From: Candidatus Liptonbacteria bacterium | GTDB lineage: Bacteria > Patescibacteriota > Minisyncoccia > UBA6257 > 2-01-FULL-56-20 | DNA length: 40,217 bases | NCBI GenBank assembly: GCA_023244935.1 | Contig: JAHFLJ010000007.1 | Location: 1-40,217 of the forward strand | Reading direction: 5' to 3' | Shown: positions 23,055 through 31,354 of the stretch, in pieces | Position numbering within the stretch: the stretch's first letter is position 1 | How the letters are laid out: the number at the start of each line of letters is the position of its first letter | Notes under the pieces: model-generated | What the model was told of the DNA's origin: nothing | Seen by the model: the letters and a program-made list of their open reading frames with translations, nothing else | Databases searched by the model: none | Program-made: the position numbers and the translations under genes

Positions 23055-23705
23055 ATGGAAGAAAATACAATAAAAATTGAAAATAAAGATAGTATTCTTA
23101 AAAAACCCTGGGTTCAAAGTTTGATTTCAGCAATAGTGATTTTCGGACTGCTTGCCGTATTTTTATTTTGGCAGTTGGGGCAAAAAACAATATTGATAGA
23201 AAATTCTTATTTGGATGCGCCCGTAATAAATCTGGCTCCTTCCGCTCCCGGAACCCTTAATGCTTTATACGTCAAAGAGGGAGACAAGATATCCGAAAAT
23301 ACTCAGGTTGCTCTTATCGGCTCGCAAATTATTTTCACAAAAGAAAGCGGAATTGTTTCTAACGCTCCCCACTTGCTAGGATCATACTTTTCTCCGGGAC
23401 AAATTGTAGTCTCTATTGTCAACAATAAAGAAATGAAAGTTATCGGTCAGATTGAGGAAACAAAAGGATTAAGTGACATTACCGCCGGACAGCGCGCAAC
23501 TTTTTCCGTCGATGCTTTTCCGGGAAAAACCTACGAAGGCATAGTAGATCAAGTTAGCCCGGTTTCCAATGATAACGGTATAGTCTTTTCTATATCCGAT
23601 AAACGTCCGATTAAAAAATTCGATATAAAAGTGCGCTTTAATATTTCCGACTATCCTGAACTTAAAAGTGGAATGTCCGCGAAAATAACTGTTTACACCA
23701 AGTAA
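23055..23705 (+). CDS. Short HlyD-like adaptor with lipoyl and beta-barrel parts
   Basis: 216 aa. One membrane helix (about 22-42) precedes a lipoyl-like region (APSAPGTLNALYVKEGDKIS, then ESGIVSNAPHLLGSYFSPGQ) with almost nothing between its halves, so the coiled-coil hairpin is absent. A barrel-like domain follows (MKVIGQIEETKGLSDITAGQ, FPGKTYEGIVDQVSP, LKSGMSAKITVYTK). It lacks exactly what the preceding adaptor has, and has what that one lacks, suggesting they assemble together. The AATAATAAAAAA stretch before the ATG is the non-SD start style of this genome. The pump gene starts 2 bases after it. Confidence 0.85.
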   Translation: MEENTIKIENKDSILKKPWVQSLISAIVIFGLLAVFLFWQLGQKTILIENSYLDAPVINLAPSAPGTLNALYVKEGDKISENTQVALIGSQIIFTKESGIVSNAPHLLGSYFSPGQIVVSIVNNKEMKVIGQIEETKGLSDITAGQRATFSVDAFPGKTYEGIVDQVSPVSNDNGIVFSISDKRPIKKFDIKVRFNISDYPELKSGMSAKITVYTK

Positions 23706-23706
23706 T

Positions 23707-25203
23707 ATGGCGGAGGAAAAAGACAAAAAAAAGGACACGAACTTACGTTGGTGGATATTGCTCACGGTTATCGTGGGAACCTTTTTAGGGCGACTAGATC
23801 AAACAATCGTCAACTTGGCTTTGCCAAAGATTATTAATGATTTCGGAATCACCGTCTCTTCCGCAGGTTGGATTGCAACCGCGTATATTCTGGCTAACGC
23901 CGTTTTCGTCCCTATTTGGGGAAAACTCGGCGACACACTCGGAAGAAAAAAAGTGTATATTTGGGGCTTTGTTATTTTTATCATCGGTTCAGTTTTGGCC
24001 GGACTCGCCTGGAACCTCTCGTCCATGATTGTTTTCCGTGTAATCCAAGCAATCGCAGGATCCGCCGACTATCCAACCGCGATGGCCATACTCGCAGTAA
24101 CATTCAAAGAAGGCAAAGAGAGAGCGCAAGCGCTCGGCATCTGGTCGGCCTCCTTTGCGGCGGCAGTAGTATTCGGACCATTAATCGGCGGACCACTTAT
24201 CGATAATTTCGGCTGGCGCTCAGTCTTCCTGATAAATCTCCCGATTGGAATTTTAGGCATTATTATGGCGATGCTCTTTATTAACGAATCCCGTTCCGAT
24301 ATAAAAACCAAGTTTTTTGATTGGTGGGGCGCACTTTCCTTGGGAGGCACGCTCTCGGCACTTGTTTTAGTGCTCGAAAAAGGGTCTACATGGGGTTGGT
24401 TCTCATCCGAAAGCCTGATTTGCTACTTCGCAATGGTCGTCCTTCTGGGATTATTTATTAAAATTGAAAACAAAGTTGCAGAACCGATTGTTGATCTAAA
24501 ATTCTTTAAAATTCCGGCATTCGTTAACGCGCTTACCAACAACTTCATTGTCTTTATGGGCATGATGGGTGGAGTTTTTCTACTGCCGGTTTTTGCACAA
24601 ACATTTTTAGGATACAACGCAACCGAAACCGGATTTCTGTTTATGCCAATGGCTATCGCTATGATGATTGCCTCTCCTATTGGTGGCTCACTTACCGGAA
24701 AAGTACAATCCCGCTACATAATATTTATCAGCACCCTTGTCGCCTCGCTCGGTATTTTCCTCTTCACCTTCCTGGATCCACGATCAACCGCAATCGACAT
24801 CATAATTCCATTATCCATTATGGCATTTGGGCTAGGATTCGGCATGGCTCAACGCACCAATATTATCGCTTCGGTCGTTCCTCAAAGCGAAATAGGCATC
24901 GCCTCATCCATCCTTGCTCTCGTGAGAAACATAGCCGGCGCGGTGGGAATAGCCATTTTTGCAACCATACTAAACAACCGAGTCGCTACCAACGTGCTCA
25001 CTATAAATAGTTTCAGTAAATTATACAGTCACATCCCGTTTCAAATTCAAAATTATATTGGCCTCATATCATTAAAAGCACAGATAAATGCATATCACTA
25101 CGTATTTTTGGTCGCATCAATTATAGTCTTTATTGGTTCGTTCACTATTCTTTTCCTTAAATTAAAAAACGAACGCACCGACATTAAAGTGCACGTTGAA
25201 TAA
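23707..25203 (+). CDS. EmrB/QacA-type drug:H+ antiporter (MFS, DHA2, 14 helices)
   Basis: A proton-driven multidrug exporter in the cytoplasmic membrane. 498 aa, about 14 hydrophobic segments. Signatures are FLGRLDQTIVNLALPKI in helix 1 (DHA2 motif D1), GKLGDTLGRKKVYIWG (motif A, between helices 2 and 3) and a motif-C-like GPLIGGPLIDNFGWRSVFLI. The Asp in LDQTIVN is the usual coupling residue of the family. It is the last gene of the MarR-HlyD-HlyD operon and meets the convergent metallopeptidase gene after 4 bases, with no terminator visible. Drug specificity cannot be read from sequence. Confidence 0.93.
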   Translation: MAEEKDKKKDTNLRWWILLTVIVGTFLGRLDQTIVNLALPKIINDFGITVSSAGWIATAYILANAVFVPIWGKLGDTLGRKKVYIWGFVIFIIGSVLAGLAWNLSSMIVFRVIQAIAGSADYPTAMAILAVTFKEGKERAQALGIWSASFAAAVVFGPLIGGPLIDNFGWRSVFLINLPIGILGIIMAMLFINESRSDIKTKFFDWWGALSLGGTLSALVLVLEKGSTWGWFSSESLICYFAMVVLLGLFIKIENKVAEPIVDLKFFKIPAFVNALTNNFIVFMGMMGGVFLLPVFAQTFLGYNATETGFLFMPMAIAMMIASPIGGSLTGKVQSRYIIFISTLVASLGIFLFTFLDPRSTAIDIIIPLSIMAFGLGFGMAQRTNIIASVVPQSEIGIASSILALVRNIAGAVGIAIFATILNNRVATNVLTINSFSKLYSHIPFQIQNYIGLISLKAQINAYHYVFLVASIIVFIGSFTILFLKLKNERTDIKVHVE

Positions 25204-25207
25204 ATAG

Positions 25208-25774
25208 CTAAAAAACAACCGGATTTTTTCTTAACTCTCTTCTTATTTCTAGATAATTCGGCACCACCTTCGCCACTAACCCCCAGAACATTTTAGAGTG
25301 ATTAAATTCTTTAAGATGACAAAGTTCGTGGACCACAATATAGTCCTGAACTTTTTCCGGCAGGAATATAATTTTATAATTAAAATTTAGATTCCCCTTC
25401 CGCGAGCAACTCCCCCAACACGTCTTCTGATTTCTAATGCTGATTCTATTATAGAGATATCCATATTTCTCGTTTAGTTTATTCACCCTGCCGGAAATAA
25501 TTGCACGTGCCTCCTCTTTATTTTTTAAGTAGTCAGCGCGAGTGCCATGCAAAACCAAACCGACATTACCGGTTCTAAATACCTCAAGCTTTGAAAGCAA
25601 CCAATCGGCTTTTTCTCTAATAAATTGCTCGACAAAAATTTCCCGCAAAAAACTCGGGATAGTTACCGCCACCGATCCATCAGGATGGACCGCCAAACGC
25701 ATCCTCCGCGAATTTCTATTTTTCCGCAAAGTATACGTAACGGTTTTATTTTTTAGAATTATTTGCTTTTCCAT
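25208..25774 (-). CDS. YgjP-like (DUF45/M48-type) metallopeptidase-domain protein
   Basis: 188 aa, soluble. The zinc motif HELCH is in VVHELCHLKEFNHSKMFW, with a further His downstream. The preceding CWGSCSRKGNLNFNYKI is the characteristic DUF45 segment, as is YTLRKNRNSRRMRL near the N-terminus. The family is the YgjP/UPF0758-like minigluzincin group; substrates are largely unknown and its members often sit near restriction systems, though none is visible here. The gene converges on the efflux operon. A TATATA/TATTCT box lies shortly before the ATG; no SD. Confidence 0.9.
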   Translation of the reverse strand: MEKQIILKNKTVTYTLRKNRNSRRMRLAVHPDGSVAVTIPSFLREIFVEQFIREKADWLLSKLEVFRTGNVGLVLHGTRADYLKNKEEARAIISGRVNKLNEKYGYLYNRISIRNQKTCWGSCSRKGNLNFNYKIIFLPEKVQDYIVVHELCHLKEFNHSKMFWGLVAKVVPNYLEIRRELRKNPVVF

Positions 25775-25895
25775 AGAAACTTCTCTATATATAGAATATC
25801 ACACTCCTGACCTCTTTCCTCTCGCCAACGTTCTCAAAAATATTGCTTGTTGTTGCGAACTGCCCAAATTCGAAGGTTTATGCTACTTTTAATAC

Positions 25896-26519
25896 ATGAA
25901 CCGAACCAAAATAGTTTTGACGCTAGCTATTGTTACTCTGCTACTTTTTGTCTGCGTTTTCCTGTATGGAAAATATATTGGCAAAAACTCCGCGAAACTA
26001 GAACAGCCGATTGTCACCTCTCAAACTATTCTCGATAAAATAACCGATCAATATTTTCTGGTCACCAAAACAATCTTCGCAAACAGCAAAGCGGAAATCG
26101 AAACACCCAAAAGTAATAACTGGACCGATTTATTTACCGGCAAAAAAATCACGGTTAGCGGACTGATTCGAATTGATGTCGGCGTAGATATTAAAAATCT
26201 AAACGCCGAGAATATTATTGTAGATACCCGAAACAAACTAGTAACGATTAACCTACCGGCCGCGGAGATGCTCGACTCTTCCCTCTCCGGTGAAATTGAA
26301 GTTAATGTAGATAAATCGATTGTCGAAAAGCTAAAGGGACTTCTAAACGATACTCGAAATGACGATTATAATTTAGCTCTCCAGACACTAATCGATACCG
26401 CCAAAACTCAAGTGTTAACCGAAGCGGAGATATTTACCCAGGCCAGAACCGACTCAATAAAACTTGTGGAATTAATCGTAAAAAATACACTTACCGATTA
26501 TCAAGTTATCGTTAAATAA
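25896..26519 (+). CDS. DUF4230 membrane-anchored protein
   Basis: 207 aa with one N-terminal helix (about 5-27) and an exported domain: TKTIFANSKAEIETPKSNNW, GLIRIDVGVDIKNLNAENI, VTINLPAAEMLDSSLSGEIE and a long C-terminal helix (YNLALQTLIDTAKTQVLTEA). The pattern of a domain reading out a charged 'gated' beta core followed by a coiled C-terminus is the DUF4230 fold; biochemical role unknown. The next gene begins 5 bases after its stop, so it forms an operon with the MliC-like gene. The -10-like TATGCT lies 11 nt upstream of the ATG. No SD. Confidence 0.83.
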   Translation: MNRTKIVLTLAIVTLLLFVCVFLYGKYIGKNSAKLEQPIVTSQTILDKITDQYFLVTKTIFANSKAEIETPKSNNWTDLFTGKKITVSGLIRIDVGVDIKNLNAENIIVDTRNKLVTINLPAAEMLDSSLSGEIEVNVDKSIVEKLKGLLNDTRNDDYNLALQTLIDTAKTQVLTEAEIFTQARTDSIKLVELIVKNTLTDYQVIVK

Positions 26520-26524
26520 TAAAC

Positions 26525-26917
26525 ATGAATAAAACTATATTATATTTATTACTCGTAATAGCAATTGCCGGAGGAATTATTTGGTCGATAAGCAATAAAG
26601 CGAAACTTTTTCCTTTAAAACCAAGCACGCAAGCCACTTTTAGCTGTGACGGCAACAAATCAATCGATGTCGCATTCTACGAAGGAGAAATAATTAATGT
26701 TGAACCGGGAGAGCCGCCGATCCCAACCGGAAGCGTGAAGCTCAAACTCAGCGATGGGCGCTCACTGGAACTACCTCAAACCATATCCGCTTCCGGCGCA
26801 CGCTACGCCAATAGCGACGAATCATTCATCTTTTGGAATAAAGGAAATACGGCATTGGTATTGGAAAATAACATCGAAAAAAGTTACACCAACTGTATTA
26901 CTAAATCACAAGATTAA
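26525..26917 (+). CDS. MliC-like C-type lysozyme inhibitor, membrane anchored
   Basis: 130 aa with an N-terminal helix (about 3-21). The exported domain shows the MliC pattern: FSCDGNKSIDVAFYEG, VKLKLSDGRSLELPQTISAS, GARYANSDESFIFWNKGNTA and LVLENNIEKSY, with Cys in FSCDG and NCITK able to form the disulfide. In MliC the SGxRYxN-type loop enters the lysozyme active site; SASGARYANSD is its counterpart. It would protect peptidoglycan from host or competitor lysozyme outside the membrane. It follows the DUF4230 gene by 5 bases. Family assignment is confident, activity inferred. Confidence 0.83.
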   Translation: MNKTILYLLLVIAIAGGIIWSISNKAKLFPLKPSTQATFSCDGNKSIDVAFYEGEIINVEPGEPPIPTGSVKLKLSDGRSLELPQTISASGARYANSDESFIFWNKGNTALVLENNIEKSYTNCITKSQD

Positions 26918-27049
26918 AAACGATACTGCGCTTCATCGGAATAATCTTATAATAATTTATGGGATTATGATATCGGCAACTCCGTAGCAATTTATTTAGC
27001 ACATATCCGAAGATCCCAGGCTACGGATTTTCACTATAATTATTCTTTT
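26918..27049. other. Intergenic stretch, no gene seen
   Basis: A+T-rich. The only structure is a loose inverted repeat (CTCCGTAGC at 26980-26988 and GCTACGGAT at about 27020-27028) separated by about 30 bases. No open frame with start signals. Confidence 0.35.
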
Positions 27050-27078
27050 AAAAAATGCCGAAGGAATTACCTTCGGCA
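27050..27078 (-). terminator. Terminator of the 27090 unit
   Basis: TGCCGAAGG, a 5-base loop, CCTTCGGCA; read leftward it is followed by six T. It lies 12 bases after the stop codon. Confidence 0.93.
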
Positions 27079-27089
27079 AGATGCAAAAA

Positions 27090-27377
27090 CTATTCGATAA
27101 AAAAAGCAAGGCTCTTCTGGAGGGACTGCCGTTTCGCCCTCAGATGAGCCACCAAACGACGAAGCCGTTGCTGTTCGCGAGGGATGTCCACCTGCATAGC
27201 AAGAAACTCATGCAAATCAAGCATCTGCTTCCCGAGCTCCTGCTCCTTCGCGTAGCGAGTCCGGAGGTCCTTGTTGACCTGGGCCAGAATCGCTAGGCTC
27301 ATCAAAATCGGCTCCATTTTGTGTTCTACTTTCTGGATTTTCTCCGCCAGAACCTTCCGAATTAAAATTTTGACCAT
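27090..27377 (-). CDS. 95-aa coiled-coil protein in a self-contained unit
   Basis: Not recognised. Almost wholly helical and highly charged, with heptad-like patterns (KVLAEKIQKVEHKMEPILMS; AKEQELGKQMLDLHEFLAM; QQRLRRLVAHLRAKRQSLQK). No cysteine, signal or membrane segment. It could be a dimerising DNA- or RNA-associated helical protein; nothing specific is shown. CAGGAGGAAG precedes the ATG by six bases, there is a consensus promoter upstream and a terminator downstream. G+C is 31 of 60 bases at 27181-27240, above neighbours. A rightward overlapping frame has no signals and is rejected. Confidence 0.72.
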   Translation of the reverse strand: MVKILIRKVLAEKIQKVEHKMEPILMSLAILAQVNKDLRTRYAKEQELGKQMLDLHEFLAMQVDIPREQQRLRRLVAHLRAKRQSLQKSLAFFIE

Positions 27378-27407
27378 CGACTTCCTCCTGTAATGAACTT
27401 AATCAAT

Positions 27408-27436
27408 AATTTAACATAATCTAACAAAAACGTCAA
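27408..27436 (-). promoter_or_regulatory. Consensus promoter of the 27090 unit
   Basis: -35 TTGACG (27431-27436), a 17-base spacer, -10 TAAATT (27408-27413). The leader to the ATG is about 25 nt and carries AGGAGG. Confidence 0.85.
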
Positions 27437-27555
27437 TAATTGGCGAGGTGAGTTCAAGAAACTATCGCAAAAGAACACTTTAATAATTTGACTGTGATGC
27501 TATAGTCAAAGATGTAAATCGATATAATCCCGCTCCGATTTGACGAAATAAATTA

Positions 27556-28041
27556 ATGATAAAACTGAATATCCAAAAATATTGGCACAAATTATTTGAA
27601 CTTGGAATCTTTCTAAAAAGCATTAATGGGGTCTGGGAAACGATCAGCGGTGTTTTAGTTTTAACACTTAGTAGAGCGACGTTAAACTCTTGGTTCTTGT
27701 CCGTCGCGCACAAAGAACTACTGGAAGATCCAAATGACATGCTTGTAGGTTTTTTAACTCGCTCCTTCAAGGCCCCTTCCGGGGACACCAAAACATTCAT
27801 CGCCGCTTATATACTTTTCCATGGCCTTTTAAACCTGTTTCTGGCAATTCAGTTATATCGCGACAAACATTGGGCGTATTTAGTGTCAATTGTAATGTCT
27901 CTCGCTTTTATCTCCTATCAAATTCACCGCATTGTCGCCTATCGCTCGCTCGTGCTTATAGCATTCACTATTTTCGATATAATTTTTATAATACTCTCCT
28001 GGCACGAATATAAGCACCACAAAAAAAGTATTTTGGCATAA
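27556..28041 (+). CDS. DUF2127-family membrane protein
   Basis: 161 aa, four hydrophobic segments (about 14-38, 75-95, 105-122, 130-148). The opening KLFELGIFLKSINGVWETISG is the signature of DUF2127 (Glu in FELG and a G-x-WE turn). Function of the family is unknown. TATAAT lies 27 nt upstream with ordinary short leader. It is a single-gene unit: a self-contained leftward unit is on each side of it (27090 and 28077). The 11-bp terminator hairpin at 28041-28069 is shared with the neighbouring leftward gene. Confidence 0.85.
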   Translation: MIKLNIQKYWHKLFELGIFLKSINGVWETISGVLVLTLSRATLNSWFLSVAHKELLEDPNDMLVGFLTRSFKAPSGDTKTFIAAYILFHGLLNLFLAIQLYRDKHWAYLVSIVMSLAFISYQIHRIVAYRSLVLIAFTIFDIIFIILSWHEYKHHKKSILA

Positions 28042-28069
28042 AAATACCCAACAGATTATCTGTTGGGTA
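28041..28069. terminator. Terminator of the 28077 unit (shared with DUF2127 gene)
   Basis: A perfect 11-bp stem, TACCCAACAGA / TCTGTTGGGTA, 3-base loop. Read leftward it is followed by TTTTTATG. It stands between convergent genes. Confidence 0.92.
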
Positions 28070-28076
28070 CATCCAA

Positions 28077-28310
28077 TTAAAAACCTACAAGCTCAAGATC
28101 GTGTTTACAAGTATACCCGTACTCAAGACTGTATGCACACTTGCAAGTTGCCTGGCCGCCAACCCTAAACACCTTCCCGTCAACTACATAATAATCAAAA
28201 TTGTAAAGAAGAGTTCCTTCAATGCCCGCCCGCCTACAAGCGTCGGCCAGACTATCTCCCTTAAGTTCCCGAGGAAAACCAGCATACCAGTAAATCACAA
28301 ATTTACGCAT
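28077..28310 (-). CDS. 77-aa Cys-containing protein in a self-contained unit
   Basis: Not recognised. Soluble, aromatic-rich: MRKFVIYWYAGFPRELKGDS, LADACRRAGIEGTLLYNFDY, then a C-terminal CKCAYSLEYGYTCKHDL that could form a small metal-binding or disulfide knuckle. The start is fixed by GGAGAAGGAGG (28315-28325). It has a promoter upstream and a terminator downstream, and shares an approximately 120-bp divergent region with the rightward unit at 28430. G+C is 33 of 60 at 28201-28260, above neighbours. Confidence 0.7.
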   Translation of the reverse strand: MRKFVIYWYAGFPRELKGDSLADACRRAGIEGTLLYNFDYYVVDGKVFRVGGQATCKCAYSLEYGYTCKHDLELVGF

Positions 28311-28338
28311 AGCGCCTCCTTCTCCAGTTGCTGTATAT

Positions 28339-28367
28339 AATATAAATTATTAGAAAATCAAAGTCTA
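28339..28367 (-). promoter_or_regulatory. Promoter of the 28077 unit
   Basis: -35 TAGACT (28362-28367), a 17-base spacer, -10 TATATT (28339-28344). The -35 lies upstream of the -10 TATAAT (28389-28394) of the divergent unit at 28430. Confidence 0.65.
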
Positions 28368-28429
28368 ACGCTTGCCTCCAAAATGTTGTATAATTTAATA
28401 AGTTCATTTAGCTAAACAGGAGGTGCCCC

Positions 28430-28684
28430 GTGGGTATCGGAATCCTCGTAACTATCGTTTTTGGAATAGCTTTTGGGGTAATCTACACATTAATGCATCT
28501 TTCCTGCTTCTTAAAAAGAAAATATCTCCGCGCCGAAAGCTGGATTTACAAACTTCTCACATTTTTTATGTGCGAATCCTGCAAGGAAGCGTGCGAGAGC
28601 CACACCAAGCTAATCTTCCGAGCACTTCTCTTTTCGGCAATTATCGCAGTCGCCGTCGGACTAACCAAATATTTCGCCGGCTAA
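28430..28684 (+). CDS. 84-aa two-helix membrane protein with Cys knuckle, GTG start, self-contained unit
   Basis: Not recognised. The GTG at 28430 is chosen because CAGGAGGTG (about 28418-28426) lies at correct spacing and no ATG fits. TATAAT at 28389-28394 is the -10. Helices are at about 3-22 and 60-80, flanking a basic/Cys segment (FFMCESCKEACESH) that resembles a small zinc or disulfide site; topology would place it in the cytoplasm. A perfect terminator hairpin follows 14 bases after the stop. Rightward orientation distinguishes it from the other self-contained units. G+C is about as background. Confidence 0.72.
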   Translation: MGIGILVTIVFGIAFGVIYTLMHLSCFLKRKYLRAESWIYKLLTFFMCESCKEACESHTKLIFRALLFSAIIAVAVGLTKYFAG

Positions 28685-28697
28685 AATTACCGCTACG

Positions 28698-28721
28698 CCA
28701 TCCCCAAAGGATGGTTTTTTT
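28698..28721 (+). terminator. Terminator of the 28430 unit
   Basis: CCATCC, a 5-base loop, GGATGG followed by seven T. Confidence 0.9.
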
Positions 28722-28739
28722 GTTAAAATATAGCTATAT

Positions 28740-31343
28740 ATGGAACCAAACAGAAATATACAAACTGACAATTTTTGGACAAAAACGATTGAAGAAACTT
28801 CAAAGAATCTTTTTACCGACGCGCAAAAAGGCCTGTCTCAAAACGAAACGGATCGGCGCCTACAAATATTCGGTGAAAATATGATCGAAAAAACAGAAAC
28901 AACTCCTGCTTTTTTTATTTTATTAAACCAGCTTAAAAGCCCTTTGATTTTAATGCTTTTAGTGGCCTGCGGAATTACTCTCTTTATTGGCCACCTTCGC
29001 GATGCAATTTTTATCTTCTCGGCGATAGCAGTTAATACTGTTCTTGGGTTCTATCAAGAATATAAGGCCGGAAAAGCAATATCCGAGCTCAAAACGTATT
29101 TGAAGCAGAGAGCCAGAGTCATTCGCGACGGAAAAGAATATGAAATTGATGCCACCTATCTTGTGCCCGGAGACATAATCCGAGTCTCTCAAGGCGACCG
29201 CATTCCGGCCGACGGCAGACTCATCTATATAAATGATTTGCAAATTGATGAAGCGATATTGACCGGAGAATCGCTACCAACATCAAAAACAGTGGAACCA
29301 ACTCGAGAAAACTCACCTCTCGGAGATCAAACATCGATGATCTTTGCCGGGACTCTAACCACGCAAGGGGTTGCCACGGCAATAGTTTGCAGAACCGGTT
29401 CCTATACCGAACTAGGAAAAATTGCCGAACTTGTGACCGCATCACAAAAAGAAGAAACACCACTTCAAAAATCTGTTAGAAAATTTAGTATTAAGGCTGG
29501 AATTTTCCTGGGAATCTTAACTATGATAGTTTTTGCCGTCGGCATATTTTTAGGACATTCATTCCTTGAAATGTTTTTAATTTCGGTTGCCGTAGCGGTT
29601 TCCGCGGTCCCGGAAGGGCTACCAATCGCCATGACTGTAATCCTCGCAACCGGGGTTCAGCGAATGGCCAAAAGGAAAGGTGTTGTTAGAAAATTAATTG
29701 CCGCCGAAGCACTTGGAAGTACGACCGTAATCTTAACTGATAAAACCGGAACTTTAACAATGGCAAAAATGGAGCTCGGAAAGATATTACCACTAGGCAA
29801 CGTTGGCGAAGACAATCTATTGGAAATGGCGCTGATTAACACCAATGTCCTCATCGAAAACAAAGCTGATAAACCTTCCGAATGGAGGATGACCGGCAGA
29901 ACAATAGAAACTTCCCTTGTAAGATCGACCGCGCTACGCGGAATATTTATTGATAATATAAAAAATAAAACGTCGATATTAAATACACTGCCTTTTAATG
30001 CCACGAATAAATTCTCTGCCTCGCTGATTAAACAAGACGGTCAACATATTCTGATATTTTTTGGTGCTCCGGACATTTTGCTAAAACACTCCAAGCTATC
30101 AGAAACAAACAAAAAAAATATAAACGAAACAATTAACAATCTAGCGGAATCCGGAGATCTTGTATTGGGAATAGCCACCCAAAAAATTGCGCCTAAAAAA
30201 GATTTTGATTTTTCAAAAGATTTAGAGTTAAAAAACCTTTCTTTTGAAGGACTAATAACTCTCAAGGATCCGATTCGGCCGAGCGTGAAAGAAGCTATAA
30301 AAAATGTAGAAGCGGCCGGAATAAGAATTATAGTGATGTCCGGAGACCACAAAGGAACAGCCGTTTCCATCGCCCGAGAAGCCGGTATAACTGTCAAAGA
30401 AAACGGAGTCTTAGACGCCACAGAGTTGCGTTATTTATCGGATGAAGATCTTGGGAAGAGACTAAGCCGGTTAAGTGTCGTTTCCAGAGTATCTCCATTG
30501 GATAAATTAAAACTTGTTAAGGCGTTTCAAGCTGCAGGGGAAGTAGTGGCAATGACCGGAGACGGAGTCAATGACGCGCCAAGCATTAGGCAAGCCGACA
30601 TAGGCATTGCTATGGGATCCGGCACGGAAGTAACCCGAGACGTAGCTGACCTAGTACTACTCGATGATAATTTTGAAACCATTGCAGCAGCCGTACAAGA
30701 AGGACGCCAAATTATGAGCAATATCCGCAAAGTATTGGTCTACCTATTATCCAATGTAGCCGACGGATTAATTTTAATCGGAGGCTCACTTATTGCCGGA
30801 GTGGCCATGCCATTAAATGCCCTACAAATTCTCTGGGTGAATTTCTTTACCGATAGCTTCCCGGCGGTGGCTTTTGCTTTTGAAAAAGACGGCAACGACT
30901 CACTAATCTTAATTAAAAAATCAAAATCCGAGCTGTTCAGTCCGCTCATGAAATTTTTGATTATCTTCGTCGGAATATCCACTAGCGCCTTGCTGTTTGT
31001 ATTATATTTATTGCTACTCAAAGCCGGTCATCCGGAAAATATTGTCCGTACTTTTATTTTCGCGAGTTTTAGCACCTATACACTTTTCCTTGTATTTCCG
31101 GTTAAAAATCTGGACAAAAGCATATTTAAATATTCTCCATTTTCAAATCGCTTCATGTTGCTTGGAATTGGAGCCGGAATGATTCTCACAATATTGGCCG
31201 TATATGCTCCATTCCTTCAGACAATATTTGAGACTGTCAGTCTTCCGCCGGTTTGGGCGCTCGGAGTCGTAGGAATCGGAGTTTTAAATATTCTGCTCAT
31301 TGAAATAGGAAAATGGATTTTCCGCCAAAAAATATTCAAATAA
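28740..31343 (+). CDS. P-type ATPase, Ca2+/cation type (P2-like)
   Basis: An ATP-driven cation exporter in the membrane. 867 aa, about ten helices. Motifs: TGES 175-178 (actuator), PEGLP 291-295 in helix 4, DKTGTLT with phospho-Asp 334, KGTAVSIAREAG, and the hinge MTGDGVNDAPSIRQADIGIA. PEGLP plus the N-terminal TDRRLQIFGEN cap is the P2A/P2B pattern (SERCA/PMR1 and Na+/K+ relatives), so Ca2+ or Mn2+ is most likely. The ATG is within TATATATGG, and TAAAAT lies 10 nt earlier, so a short or absent leader. It is followed after 11 bases by a CaCA antiporter, strengthening the calcium assignment. Confidence 0.93.
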   Translation: MEPNRNIQTDNFWTKTIEETSKNLFTDAQKGLSQNETDRRLQIFGENMIEKTETTPAFFILLNQLKSPLILMLLVACGITLFIGHLRDAIFIFSAIAVNTVLGFYQEYKAGKAISELKTYLKQRARVIRDGKEYEIDATYLVPGDIIRVSQGDRIPADGRLIYINDLQIDEAILTGESLPTSKTVEPTRENSPLGDQTSMIFAGTLTTQGVATAIVCRTGSYTELGKIAELVTASQKEETPLQKSVRKFSIKAGIFLGILTMIVFAVGIFLGHSFLEMFLISVAVAVSAVPEGLPIAMTVILATGVQRMAKRKGVVRKLIAAEALGSTTVILTDKTGTLTMAKMELGKILPLGNVGEDNLLEMALINTNVLIENKADKPSEWRMTGRTIETSLVRSTALRGIFIDNIKNKTSILNTLPFNATNKFSASLIKQDGQHILIFFGAPDILLKHSKLSETNKKNINETINNLAESGDLVLGIATQKIAPKKDFDFSKDLELKNLSFEGLITLKDPIRPSVKEAIKNVEAAGIRIIVMSGDHKGTAVSIAREAGITVKENGVLDATELRYLSDEDLGKRLSRLSVVSRVSPLDKLKLVKAFQAAGEVVAMTGDGVNDAPSIRQADIGIAMGSGTEVTRDVADLVLLDDNFETIAAAVQEGRQIMSNIRKVLVYLLSNVADGLILIGGSLIAGVAMPLNALQILWVNFFTDSFPAVAFAFEKDGNDSLILIKKSKSELFSPLMKFLIIFVGISTSALLFVLYLLLLKAGHPENIVRTFIFASFSTYTLFLVFPVKNLDKSIFKYSPFSNRFMLLGIGAGMILTILAVYAPFLQTIFETVSLPPVWALGVVGIGVLNILLIEIGKWIFRQKIFK

Positions 31344-31354
31344 ATTAAAATCAA

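Noticed and set aside
28423-28884. A 153-codon rightward frame running across the 28430 gene, its terminator and into the ATPase gene
   Set aside because: It crosses a strong terminator and the ATPase start and has no conserved motifs; it is a shadow frame.
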